DNA of 64,000 nt from an uncultured Draconibacterium sp. Lineage in GTDB: Bacteria > Bacteroidota > Bacteroidia > Bacteroidales > Prolixibacteraceae. Made by a program: the position numbers and the translations under genes. Within the stretch, counting starts at the first letter, position 1; each line of letters opens with the position of its first letter. Shown here one piece after another: positions 38,283-46,618 of this stretch. The stretch lies in NCBI RefSeq assembly GCF_963675585.1, contig NZ_OY776414.1, positions 847,001-911,000 on the forward strand, given 5' to 3'. Below the pieces are notes generated by a model. That model was not told the DNA's origin. It did no database searches and saw only the letters and a list, made by a program, of their open reading frames with translations.

Positions 38283-40076
38283 ATGGAACAGGACTTTGAA
38301 AATTTGCATGACATACATGAGTATGAAGAATATACTCGCAGTTATGACACAAGGTACATTGCTGAAATCCAACACTTAGGACTTGGAACTTTTCGTGTTA
38401 TAAAAGATTTAAATTCTTACATACTTGACATGAAGGTTGAAGAACAATTTCGAAAATGGGACACTCAATATGCTAAAATTGTTGAAAAAGATAAACTTCA
38501 ATCAGAAAAAGAAGCCAGCTTAAATTCTGCAGAAGAAAGGACTTTAGATGCACAAAAGTTACAACAAGACACTGATGACATTTTATTGTTTACGTTAGAA
38601 ATTGATGATACAATTGATTGGGAAACATTAAAAGACAAGAAGAAATTTAAAACTCCAAATCCAAAGAATCATTTAAACAATGAACTTAATAAATTAAAGA
38701 CTCCATATAAACCAAATTTCAAAAAAATACCCGATGAACCTTTGAAAGCTAATTTTCAACCGAAACTTTCAATTATTGACAAAATATTTAAATCACTCGC
38801 TGAGAAAAAAATAGACCAAGCAAATAATCAATTTGAATCCGTAAAAGCTGTTTGGGAAAAAGAAAAAAATGAAATTGAGGAGAACAATAAAAAGCTTGAG
38901 CAGCAATACCAAGAATCTTTAAAAGTACTTGAAAATCAAAAAAACGATATAAGAAAGAAATTTGATATCTTGGAAAATGAGTGGAAACAAAGTGAAATAG
39001 ATTTCTACAAAGAACAAGAAAAAGCCAATTTAGAAGTCGAAAAATTAAAATCTTTATACATAGAACATAATCCGGAATCAGTTATTAATTACTGCGAATT
39101 AGTCTTAAATAATTCAATGTACCCGGACTTTGTACCAAAAGACTTCGATTTAGATTATAATAAGGAAAGCAAGATGTTGTTAGTGGAATTTGTTTTACCT
39201 GCTCCTGATACATATCCAACTTTGACTGAAGTAAAATACATTGCAACAAAAAAAGAACTAAAAGAATACCATCTTTCCGAAACACAGATTGCTAAAAAAT
39301 ACGACACGTTAATTTACAATATCACGCTCAGAACATTACATGAACTATTTGAAGCAGACCAAGCAAATGCAATTGAGATTATCGTATTTAATGGGTGGGT
39401 AAAAGCAATTAATAAAGCGACAGGGAAAAAAGAAAATAATTGCATTGTATCAATCCAAGCTAAAAAAGATGAATTTGTAGAAATAAATTTATCTCAAATA
39501 GACCCAAAAGCTTGTTTCAAAAATCTTAAAGGTATTGGTAGTAGTAAATTATCGGGTATTACTGCAATCCAGCCCATTATACAAATGAATAAAAATGACA
39601 AACGATTTGTGTCATCTTACGATGTTTCAAATACCCTTGATTCAAGTTCCAATCTTGCGGCAATGGACTGGGAAGACTTTGAGCATTTAATAAGAGAAGT
39701 TTTTGAAAAAGAATTTAGTTCAAACGGTGGAGAGGTAAAAGTTACACAAGCAAGTCGAGACGGAGGAGTCGATGCTATCGCATTTGACCCCGACCCGATT
39801 CGAGGAGGAAAAATTGTAATTCAAGCCAAAAGATATACAAATACAGTAGGTGTTTCAGCAGTCAGAGATTTATATGGGACAGTAATGAATGAAGGAGCGA
39901 CAAAAGGAATTTTAGTTACAACAGCAGATTATGGTCCTGATGCTTACGAATTTGCAAAAGGTAAACCAATGACTCTAATCAATGGAGCAAATCTTCTGTA
40001 TTTACTGGAAAAATATGGACACAAAGCAAAAATTGACATTGCAGAAGCAAAAAGAATGCAAAAAGAAAATCAATAA
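38283..40076 (+). CDS. Cassette 2: coiled-coil protein with Mrr-type restriction endonuclease domain
   Basis: The 597-aa protein has a long Lys/Glu-rich coiled coil (about 190-280). A middle domain of about 200 residues I do not recognise follows, and then a C-terminal Mrr-like PD-(D/E)XK nuclease (about 455-580). Catalytic residues are Asp497 in SRDGGVDAIAF and Gln514-x-Lys516 in VIQAKRY. Mrr-family nucleases cut modified or foreign DNA, so a defence role is plausible, but no partner gene is present. ATG 38283 is chosen over an upstream non-ATG frame that would run into the array core. The gene fills cassette 2. Confidence 0.8.
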   Translation: MEQDFENLHDIHEYEEYTRSYDTRYIAEIQHLGLGTFRVIKDLNSYILDMKVEEQFRKWDTQYAKIVEKDKLQSEKEASLNSAEERTLDAQKLQQDTDDILLFTLEIDDTIDWETLKDKKKFKTPNPKNHLNNELNKLKTPYKPNFKKIPDEPLKANFQPKLSIIDKIFKSLAEKKIDQANNQFESVKAVWEKEKNEIEENNKKLEQQYQESLKVLENQKNDIRKKFDILENEWKQSEIDFYKEQEKANLEVEKLKSLYIEHNPESVINYCELVLNNSMYPDFVPKDFDLDYNKESKMLLVEFVLPAPDTYPTLTEVKYIATKKELKEYHLSETQIAKKYDTLIYNITLRTLHELFEADQANAIEIIVFNGWVKAINKATGKKENNCIVSIQAKKDEFVEINLSQIDPKACFKNLKGIGSSKLSGITAIQPIIQMNKNDKRFVSSYDVSNTLDSSSNLAAMDWEDFEHLIREVFEKEFSSNGGEVKVTQASRDGGVDAIAFDPDPIRGGKIVIQAKRYTNTVGVSAVRDLYGTVMNEGATKGILVTTADYGPDAYEFAKGKPMTLINGANLLYLLEKYGHKAKIDIAEAKRMQKENQ

Positions 40077-40201
40077 AACCCAGCCGTTAACACGTGGTAT
40101 AAGGCATGGCTGGGTTTGTGCGGATTCGACAAGTCGAATCTCGTCCCAACCTCAGTTTCGGTCGGACACTCAGACTCTCGTCTGACCGCCACGACCTCAT
40201 A

Positions 40202-42109
40202 GTGTGCCGAGAAGCAATGATTCGGCAGAGAAAAGTTCATTGCATGCTGTAATTAAGATGGTGGAGCCGACCCACCAAAACCGTTGTACAGGCAAGGGTT
40301 TTAAACCACCTAAAGGTGCTGTGTTTAAGAGGCATGGTATTGAGCGTATAGGAAAAGGTAACCCACGAGGTTATCAGGTATGGATAAAGGAGATGAACTA
40401 ACCGTAACCGCTGAAGAGGTGTCGAGAAGTGGCCATATCCAGTCAAAAGCTACGAAGTATGTGACGGAGTGAAAAGTAGTGTTGGCAACAACACTAAGTT
40501 TGGGAGTTACCTGTTTACTTTCCATTCGGCTGGCGTCATTCAGGCGGCATGACCTTTATCCGGGCTTAATTACGGAACTCGGGAACCTGTCCTGCAATGC
40601 AAAAGGAAACGCACAACGGGAACAACCTGAAGGCAGAATACCGACGGGCAGGAACAGGGACGGACTAACCCGTAGTAGTGTTGAAGTTTCTGTAATGGAA
40701 ATGGAGCAAAGGGGTTAGGTTATACAGTATCATAACATTTAACAACTCGTAAGAGGATGAATTTATGGAATGAGACAAAATCAGTACCTATAAGCAAAAC
40801 CATGGTATGGGAAGCTTATAAGAAAGTTAAGGCCAACAAAGGAAGTGCAGGCGTTGACCAAATCAGCATGGAAGAATTTGATGCTGACAGGTCGAAACAC
40901 TTGTACAAACTTTGGAACCGCATGGCGTCGGGCAGTTATTTCCCTCCTCCTGTTAAAGAAGTTGAGATAGCTAAGAAAGACGGTAAAACCCGAAAACTTG
41001 GAATCCCAACAATCTCCGACAGGGTAGCACAAATGGTTGTAAAAGATTACTTAGAGCCGAGATTCGAGTCAATATTCAGTGATAATTCGTACGGTTATCG
41101 TCCAAAGCGTAATGCCCATCAGGCACTTGCAATGGTACGTGAGAATTGTAGGTTGACAAACTGGGTAATCGACCTCGATATAAAAGGTTTCTTTGACAAC
41201 ATCAACCATGAGAAATTATTGACTGCCTTAAAGAAACACACAAGCGAAAATTGGTGCTTATTTTACATTAAACGATGGTTGAATGTGCCAGTGCTAAAGA
41301 AATCAGGAGAACTGGTTCAAAAGCAGGGCAAAGGAACGCCACAGGGAGGTGTAATAAGCCCTTTATTAGCCAACTTGTTTCTGCATTACGCCATGGATAA
41401 ATGGCTTGAACTAAAGCATAAAACGGTGAGTTTTGTTCGCTATGCCGACGACGCAATAATTCACTGTAAGAGCAAAGCCCATGCAGAATGGCTGCTAAGA
41501 AAATTATGTGAACGGCTTAATGCTTGTGGTTTGGAGTTGCACCCTGAAAAGACAAAACTTATATACTGTCGTGATTATCGCCGTCATGGCGACCATCCGA
41601 TAGTTAAGTTCGATTTTCTTGGTTATTCTTTTCAACCACGCACAACCAAATCACCTAAGACAGGAAAACTGTTCCTTGGATACGATTGTGCAATTAGTAT
41701 TAATTCGAAGAAACGTATTGCAGACAAAATGGAAGAATTGGATATTGTTGGTTTAACTTACAAAAGCATTGTAGGCGTCGCCCAGTTTTTAAACCCGTAC
41801 ATTCGGGGTTGGATAAACTACTTTGGTAAGTTCAGGAAACACGAATTGAATCCAATCTTTCAACTACTGCGAAAGCGCATCGTGCGCTGGGTTAGAAGAA
41901 GGTATAAACGTTATAAAACCAGTGTAAACCGTGCCTATAAATGGTTCGAAACTGTAAGGAAACAATTTCCTATGCTGTTTTACCATTGGCAAATAGGATT
42001 ATGTGGATAAAGCGTATAGATTTGTATAACAAGAGCCGTATGACGGGAGACTGTCACGTACGGTTCTGTGAGAGGCTTAGGGTGAAACTCCCTTTGCCTA
42101 CTCGACCAC
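40202..42109 (+). mobile_element. Group II intron, copy 1
   Basis: The 1908-bp intron begins GTGTGCCGAG and ends CGACCAC. Domain V is the 34 nt at 42033-42066, starting GAGCCGTATG with the catalytic AGC and ending CGTACGGTTC. A domain VI hairpin (AGGCTTAGGG with its CCCTTTGCCT partner) follows. The ORF in domain IV encodes a maturase-reverse transcriptase without an endonuclease domain, the arrangement of group IIC introns. Boundaries were set by comparison of three copies in different flanks. The intron lies on the same strand as the cassette genes, inside an attC-like palindrome. Confidence 0.9.
40757..42010 (+). CDS. ltrA: Group II intron reverse transcriptase/maturase, copy 1
   Basis: The 417-aa protein supports splicing and retrohoming of its intron. 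The RT fingers and palm cover about 30-290, with LDIKGFFDNINH, GTPQGGVISPLLANLFLHY and the catalytic YADD at 229-232. A maturase X/GIIM domain follows (FLNPYIRGWINYFGKFRKHE). There is no HNH domain, as in group IIC. This copy carries Cys251 where copies 2 and 3 carry Arg (a T instead of C at 41507), a possible activity-affecting change in an otherwise identical protein. Confidence 0.93.
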   Translation: MNLWNETKSVPISKTMVWEAYKKVKANKGSAGVDQISMEEFDADRSKHLYKLWNRMASGSYFPPPVKEVEIAKKDGKTRKLGIPTISDRVAQMVVKDYLEPRFESIFSDNSYGYRPKRNAHQALAMVRENCRLTNWVIDLDIKGFFDNINHEKLLTALKKHTSENWCLFYIKRWLNVPVLKKSGELVQKQGKGTPQGGVISPLLANLFLHYAMDKWLELKHKTVSFVRYADDAIIHCKSKAHAEWLLRKLCERLNACGLELHPEKTKLIYCRDYRRHGDHPIVKFDFLGYSFQPRTTKSPKTGKLFLGYDCAISINSKKRIADKMEELDIVGLTYKSIVGVAQFLNPYIRGWINYFGKFRKHELNPIFQLLRKRIVRWVRRRYKRYKTSVNRAYKWFETVRKQFPMLFYHWQIGLCG

Positions 42110-42163
42110 TCACCGTTATGCGTCAGCTTGAAAGAAAACAAAATAAGTATATTTTTCATTTCA

Positions 42164-42195
42164 CTTGTTTCCTGAACAAGAAACATTTACTTTTG
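42164..42195 (+). promoter_or_regulatory. Promoter and operator of the cassette 3 toxin-antitoxin pair
   Basis: CTTG (42164-42167) and TACTTTTG (42188-42195), 20 nt apart, form a very good Bacteroidetes -33/-7 promoter. The inverted repeat CTTGTT-N5-AACAAG (42164-42180) overlaps the -33 element, where an antitoxin repressor would act. The toxin ATG follows at 42211. Confidence 0.65.
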
Positions 42196-42210
42196 TAGAA
42201 AGATTTTTGA

Positions 42211-42564
42211 ATGGAAGAAAAATTTAATATCGACTTTTTAAGCGAAGCAATTGATTTCATGAATTCTGTGGAAATAAAAGCACGTAAAAAGATTTATTAC
42301 AATTTGAAAAAGTCTCGTGTAGTCAACGACCCTGAATTATTTAAAAAACTAAATGAAAACATTTGGGAATTCAGGACTCTGTTTGACAAAAAACATTATC
42401 GACTTTTTGCATTTTGGGATAAAACAGATAACAAAGAAACACTTGTTTTAGCAACTCATGGAATTATTAAGAAAACAAAAAAAACACCAAAAAGTGAAAT
42501 AAAAAAAGCCGAAGAAATACGAAAAATCTATTTTGAACAAAAAAACAAAGAAAATGAAAAGTGA
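42211..42564 (+). CDS. Cassette 3: HigB/Gp49-like toxin
   Basis: The 117-aa protein resembles the phage-derived Gp49-like/HigB toxins of the RelE superfamily, which cleave mRNA at ribosomes. ENIWEFRTLFDKKHYRLFAFWDK and LVLATHGIIKKTKKTP are the family hallmarks, with a Lys-rich tail. It precedes an XRE antitoxin and overlaps it by 11 nt, the toxin-first order typical of higBA. It has its own promoter, unlike most cassettes here. Confidence 0.85.
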   Translation: MEEKFNIDFLSEAIDFMNSVEIKARKKIYYNLKKSRVVNDPELFKKLNENIWEFRTLFDKKHYRLFAFWDKTDNKETLVLATHGIIKKTKKTPKSEIKKAEEIRKIYFEQKNKENEK

Positions 42565-42871
42565 GAAATTAAGGAGAAAAAGTTTGGACGAAATGGTTGA
42601 CGAGCATATCGGAATTGAAGGAACAAAAGAAAGGGATGAATTTGAGGAAGAATTGCGACTTGATATTTTAGGGCAAACCATCAAAAAAATCAGGGAAGAA
42701 AAAAATCTGACCCAGGAACAACTTGGAAAATTAGTTGGGGTTAAAAAAGCTCAAATTTCTAAAATTGAAAACCATTTGACCGATGCAAGATTTGAAACGA
42801 TTTTGAAGGTTTTTAGAGCATTAGATGCAAAAATAAATTTCAACGTTGAATTACTTGGACATCAGGTTTAA
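42554..42871 (+). CDS. Cassette 3: XRE-family antitoxin (HigA-like)
   Basis: The 105-aa protein has an N-terminal toxin-binding segment and an HTH_3/XRE domain (about 45-100: ILGQTIKKIREEKNLTQEQLGKLVGVKKAQISKIE). It should neutralise the upstream toxin and repress the shared promoter. ATG 42554 is preferred to a TTG seven codons upstream. It ends 22 nt before the end arm of cassette 3. Confidence 0.85.
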   Translation: MKSEKLRRKSLDEMVDEHIGIEGTKERDEFEEELRLDILGQTIKKIREEKNLTQEQLGKLVGVKKAQISKIENHLTDARFETILKVFRALDAKINFNVELLGHQV

Positions 42872-43069
42872 TGGAAGGAAAAATAAAAGCCGAACGCATA
42901 ACAAAATGTAAATGTAATGCGGGTTACAGGGAGTAATTCAGCAGCAGTTCGTTGTTGCAACACCGCCAATTCGTCTTTGACGATTGACGGAAAATTTGAA
43001 ATTATGAATAAACGAATTGGCTACGTGCGTAATTGAAAGTTTATCACTTTTAATCCCGCACTCCACTTA

Positions 43070-44977
43070 GTGTGCCGAGAAGCAATGATTCGGCAGAGAA
43101 AAGTTCATTGCATGCTGTAATTAAGATGGTGGAGCCGACCCACCAAAACCGTTGTACAGGCAAGGGTTTTAAACCACCTAAAGGTGCTGTGTTTAAGAGG
43201 CATGGTATTGAGCGTATAGGAAAAGGTAACCCACGAGGTTATCAGGTATGGATAAAGGAGATGAACTAACCGTAACCGCTGAAGAGGTGTCGAGAAGTGG
43301 CCATATCCAGTCAAAAGCTACGAAGTATGTGACGGAGTGAAAAGTAGTGTTGGCAACAACACTAAGTTTGGGAGTTACCTGTTTACTTTCCATTCGGCTG
43401 GCGTCATTCAGGCGGCATGACCTTTATCCGGGCTTAATTACGGAACTCGGGAACCTGTCCTGCAATGCAAAAGGAAACGCACAACGGGAACAACCTGAAG
43501 GCAGAATACCGACGGGCAGGAACAGGGACGGACTAACCCGTAGTAGTGTTGAAGTTTCTGTAATGGAAATGGAGCAAAGGGGTTAGGTTATACAGTATCA
43601 TAACATTTAACAACTCGTAAGAGGATGAATTTATGGAATGAGACAAAATCAGTACCTATAAGCAAAACCATGGTATGGGAAGCTTATAAGAAAGTTAAGG
43701 CCAACAAAGGAAGTGCAGGCGTTGACCAAATCAGCATGGAAGAATTTGATGCTGACAGGTCGAAACACTTGTACAAACTTTGGAACCGCATGGCGTCGGG
43801 CAGTTATTTCCCTCCTCCTGTTAAAGAAGTTGAGATAGCTAAGAAAGACGGTAAAACCCGAAAACTTGGAATCCCAACAATCTCCGACAGGGTAGCACAA
43901 ATGGTTGTAAAAGATTACTTAGAGCCGAGATTCGAGTCAATATTCAGTGATAATTCGTACGGTTATCGTCCAAAGCGTAATGCCCATCAGGCACTTGCAA
44001 TGGTACGTGAGAATTGTAGGTTGACAAACTGGGTAATCGACCTCGATATAAAAGGTTTCTTTGACAACATCAACCATGAGAAATTATTGACTGCCTTAAA
44101 GAAACACACAAGCGAAAATTGGTGCTTATTTTACATTAAACGATGGTTGAATGTGCCAGTGCTAAAGAAATCAGGAGAACTGGTTCAAAAGCAGGGCAAA
44201 GGAACGCCACAGGGAGGTGTGATAAGCCCTTTATTAGCCAACTTGTTTCTGCATTACGCCATGGATAAATGGCTTGAACTAAAGCATAAAACGGTGAGTT
44301 TTGTTCGCTATGCCGACGACGCAATAATTCACTGTAAGAGCAAAGCCCATGCAGAATGGCTGCTAAGAAAATTACGTGAACGGCTTAATGCTTGTGGTTT
44401 GGAGTTGCACCCTGAAAAGACAAAACTTATATACTGTCGTGATTATCGCCGTCATGGCGACCATCCGATAGTTAAGTTCGATTTTCTTGGTTATTCTTTT
44501 CAACCACGCACAACCAAATCACCTAAGACAGGAAAACTGTTCCTTGGATACGATTGTGCAATTAGTATTAATTCGAAGAAACGTATTGCAGACAAAATGG
44601 AAGAATTGGATATTGTTGGTTTAACTTACAAAAGCATTGTAGGCGTCGCCCAGTTTTTAAACCCGTACATTCGGGGTTGGATAAACTACTTTGGTAAGTT
44701 CAGGAAACACGAATTGAATCCAATCTTTCAACTACTGCGAAAGCGCATCGTGCGCTGGGTTAGAAGAAGGTATAAACGTTATAAAACCAGTGTAAACCGT
44801 GCCTATAAATGGTTCGAAACTGTAAGGAAACAATTTCCTATGCTGTTTTACCATTGGCAAATAGGATTATGTGGATAAAGCGTATAGATTTGTATAACAA
44901 GAGCCGTATGACGGGAGACTGTCACGTACGGTTCTGTGAGAGGCTTAGGGTGAAACTCCCTTTGCCTACTCGACCAC
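43070..44977 (+). mobile_element. Group II intron, copy 2
   Basis: A second 1908-bp copy with the same ends (GTGTG, CGACCAC). Its domain V is at 44901-44934. Compared with copies 1 and 3 I see one silent change in the RT gene (G at 44221 against A) and otherwise identical translated stretches. The exons read CCACTTA before it and CAACCGTTGTGG after it. Confidence 0.9.
43625..44878 (+). CDS. ltrA: Group II intron reverse transcriptase/maturase, copy 2
   Basis: The 417-aa protein is identical to copy 3 and differs from copy 1 only at residue 251 (Arg here). RT core, YADD at 229-232 and maturase X domain are complete, so the copy looks active. It lies 555 nt from the intron 5' end, as in the other copies. 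Confidence 0.93.
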   Translation: MNLWNETKSVPISKTMVWEAYKKVKANKGSAGVDQISMEEFDADRSKHLYKLWNRMASGSYFPPPVKEVEIAKKDGKTRKLGIPTISDRVAQMVVKDYLEPRFESIFSDNSYGYRPKRNAHQALAMVRENCRLTNWVIDLDIKGFFDNINHEKLLTALKKHTSENWCLFYIKRWLNVPVLKKSGELVQKQGKGTPQGGVISPLLANLFLHYAMDKWLELKHKTVSFVRYADDAIIHCKSKAHAEWLLRKLRERLNACGLELHPEKTKLIYCRDYRRHGDHPIVKFDFLGYSFQPRTTKSPKTGKLFLGYDCAISINSKKRIADKMEELDIVGLTYKSIVGVAQFLNPYIRGWINYFGKFRKHELNPIFQLLRKRIVRWVRRRYKRYKTSVNRAYKWFETVRKQFPMLFYHWQIGLCG

Positions 44978-45051
44978 CAACCGTTGTGGTGCATTTAAAT
45001 TGACGTCTGCAAATAAGATGATAAAGCCTTTTTAAATTCAAAAAGATCATA

Positions 45052-45075
45052 TAAATTTGTATCCAAATGGATACA
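45052..45075 (+). promoter_or_regulatory. Promoter -7 element and operator of the cassette 4 toxin-antitoxin pair
   Basis: TAAATTTG (45052-45059) fits TAnnTTTG. The inverted repeat TGTATCC-AAAT-GGATACA (45058-45075) begins inside it and ends 9 nt before the toxin ATG, the position for autoregulation by the antitoxin. Confidence 0.65.
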
Positions 45076-45084
45076 CACAAATAA

Positions 45085-45384
45085 ATGTACTTTATTGAGA
45101 AAACAGTTGAGTTTGACAAATGGCTTCGAAAACTTAAAGATTTAAGAGCCAAAGCAAAAATATTATTCCGAATTCAGAAACTTGAACGGGACGAACACTT
45201 TGGTGATTGCAAACCGGTTGGAGAAGGTATTCGAGAATTAAAAATAAATTATGCTAAAGGTTACAGAGTTTATTTTTACGAAAAAGACGGAAAAATAATT
45301 ATTCTACTCATTGGTGGAGACAAATCGACTCAACAAAAAGACATTGAAAAGGCAAAAGTTATTTTAAAAAGTTTAAAAAAGTAG
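45085..45384 (+). CDS. Cassette 4: RelE/ParE-family toxin (HI1419-like killer protein)
   Basis: The 99-aa protein matches the addiction-module killer family: RIQKLERDEHFGDCKPVGEGIRELKI, then GYRVYFYEKDGKIIILLIGGDKSTQQKDIEKA. A RelE-like fold and ribosome-dependent RNase activity are expected. It is followed after 4 nt by its antidote. Confidence 0.87.
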   Translation: MYFIEKTVEFDKWLRKLKDLRAKAKILFRIQKLERDEHFGDCKPVGEGIRELKINYAKGYRVYFYEKDGKIIILLIGGDKSTQQKDIEKAKVILKSLKK

Positions 45385-45388
45385 AGAT

Positions 45389-45679
45389 ATGGAAGCTTCA
45401 AAATTTGACATAGCGGATTATTTAGACAGTAATGAAATGATTGCAGAATATCTCAACACAGTATTAGAAGAAGGAGATAATTCTGATGTTATTGCAGCAA
45501 TAGGTCACATTGCAAAAGCAATTGGAATGACTAAAATAGCAGAAGAAACAGGACTTAGTAGACCAAGTTTATATAAAGCTTTATCTGATGGGGCTAAACC
45601 ACAATTTGAAACCATTATGAAAGTTTTAAAAGCTATTGGAGGTCAAATTAAAATAAATCCAATTGGAGGAGTCGCTTAA
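45389..45679 (+). CDS. Cassette 4: addiction-module antidote (HI1420-like)
   Basis: The 96-aa DNA-binding antitoxin has an N-terminal DIADYLDSNEMIAEYLN segment and a helix-turn-helix (MTKIAEETGLSRPSLYKALS) typical of the HI1420 antidote family. It should bind the toxin and the palindromic operator upstream. It ends 43 nt before the cassette end arm. Confidence 0.87.
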   Translation: MEASKFDIADYLDSNEMIAEYLNTVLEEGDNSDVIAAIGHIAKAIGMTKIAEETGLSRPSLYKALSDGAKPQFETIMKVLKAIGGQIKINPIGGVA

Positions 45680-45722
45680 ATATTAGTTCTCCCCTATTAT
45701 GATTGTTTAAAAAATCAAAAAC

Positions 45723-45862
45723 GCACCACAACATCTTGTATATTGCATTGCGGCCTGTAGTAGTGTGCCTTTTGCGGTGCTTCTACCAAAACCTTTTTGT
45801 CGGTCGACAAAAACGCGCTGCCGTTACTCCGCAACGACAACATACAACTGGCCGTTAACCAC
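45723..45862 (+). repeat. attC-like palindrome, junction of cassettes 4 and 5
   Basis: The 140-nt element runs from arm GCACCACAAC to core GTTAACCAC. The arm is the exact 10-nt complement of the cassette 4 core GTTGTGGTGC. The inner stem CTTGTATATTGCATTGCGG pairs with CCGCAACGACAACATACAA. It is uninterrupted and is a good reference copy. Confidence 0.77.
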
Positions 45863-45881
45863 AAATTAAATTCTACAAAAA

Positions 45882-46496
45882 ATGAAACATCTAACCCTTA
45901 TTCTGACAATGTTCTTCGTACTTAGCTGTACGACTCAAAAAAGTAGAGATTTGTCAAATGACAATCTAATCACAATGACTTTTAGTGCAACAGAGATTAA
46001 TGACTTAGTTATAATCCAAGATTTCTTTGACAACTGTATTGGTTTGGCAGAGAATGAGAAACAAGACAATATTGATAAAGTTTACTTTGATTTTTTCCAA
46101 CAAAACTCGGATATCACAAAAGCAACAGATCTTAAAATACCAATTGATTTTGAGAAGCAAAAAGGACTTTATAATCAAATTGACAAAAAGACTTTTGAGG
46201 ATATTTGGTCGATTGACCGGTTTATTAAAAGAGATTCGAATGATACTTTAAAAAATGTTGGTTTAAATCGTCATGGCAAATATTTTGAGTTTTTAAAATT
46301 ACTAGGAGGACAAGACAGTACAATTAACAAATATTACAATACGCTTGAAGTTGCTGGTGATATTTCACCTTCAATGGTTGCAGACTTAGCAATAAACCAC
46401 GAGAAATATGACATCAAAGACCCAAAAGTCAGACTGGTTATTGCAATACATTACTTGACCTTAAATGACAAATTTGAGAGAAAAGAAAAATATTAA
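45882..46496 (+). CDS. Cassette 5: lipoprotein of unknown function
   Basis: The 204-aa protein has a short signal with lipobox VLSC (Cys16), then a soluble alpha-rich part with no recognised motif. The gene is AT-rich, begins 20 nt after the core and ends 5 nt before the next arm. No own promoter is seen. Confidence 0.65.
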   Translation: MKHLTLILTMFFVLSCTTQKSRDLSNDNLITMTFSATEINDLVIIQDFFDNCIGLAENEKQDNIDKVYFDFFQQNSDITKATDLKIPIDFEKQKGLYNQIDKKTFEDIWSIDRFIKRDSNDTLKNVGLNRHGKYFEFLKLLGGQDSTINKYYNTLEVAGDISPSMVADLAINHEKYDIKDPKVRLVIAIHYLTLNDKFERKEKY

Positions 46497-46618
46497 AATC
46501 TGTGGTTAACAAAGTGTAAATTTCATTGCGGTTTTCGTGCTGACAACAAGTTTCACGTCTCGCAACAACAGAGTTGTAGCTCGACAGGAAACCACTCCGC
46601 AATCCGCAACGTAACTTA

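Larger units (their letters stand above)
40083..42123 (+). repeat. attC-like palindrome, cassettes 2/3, split by group II intron 1
   Basis: The arm GCCGTTAAC (40083-40091) ends cassette 2 and mirrors its start core GTTAACGGC. The right part, core GTTATGCGT (42115-42123), lies beyond the intron. Without the intron (40202-42109) the element is 133 nt and can fold through GTGGTATAAGGC and its partner before the core. An inner ATTCGACAAGTCGAAT hairpin is also present. Confidence 0.7.
42894..44992 (+). repeat. attC-like palindrome, cassettes 3/4, split by group II intron 2
   Basis: The arm ACGCATAAC (42894-42902) mirrors the cassette 3 core GTTATGCGT. The core GTTGTGGTGC (44983-44992) opens cassette 4. 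Without the intron the element is 191 nt. It is the longer variant, because it holds an extra inner stem CCAATTCGT/ACGAATTGG also found in the element at 60960-61156. The stem TGTAAATGTAATGCGGG pairs with CCCGCACTCCACTTACA-like sequence across the loop. Confidence 0.72.

Noticed and set aside
40204-40718. Open frames of 65-79 codons repeated in each intron (for example one starting MPRSNDSAEKSS)
   Set aside because: They lie in the structured 5' part of the group II intron (domains I-III) on both strands and are explained by RNA sequence conservation between identical copies, not by coding.
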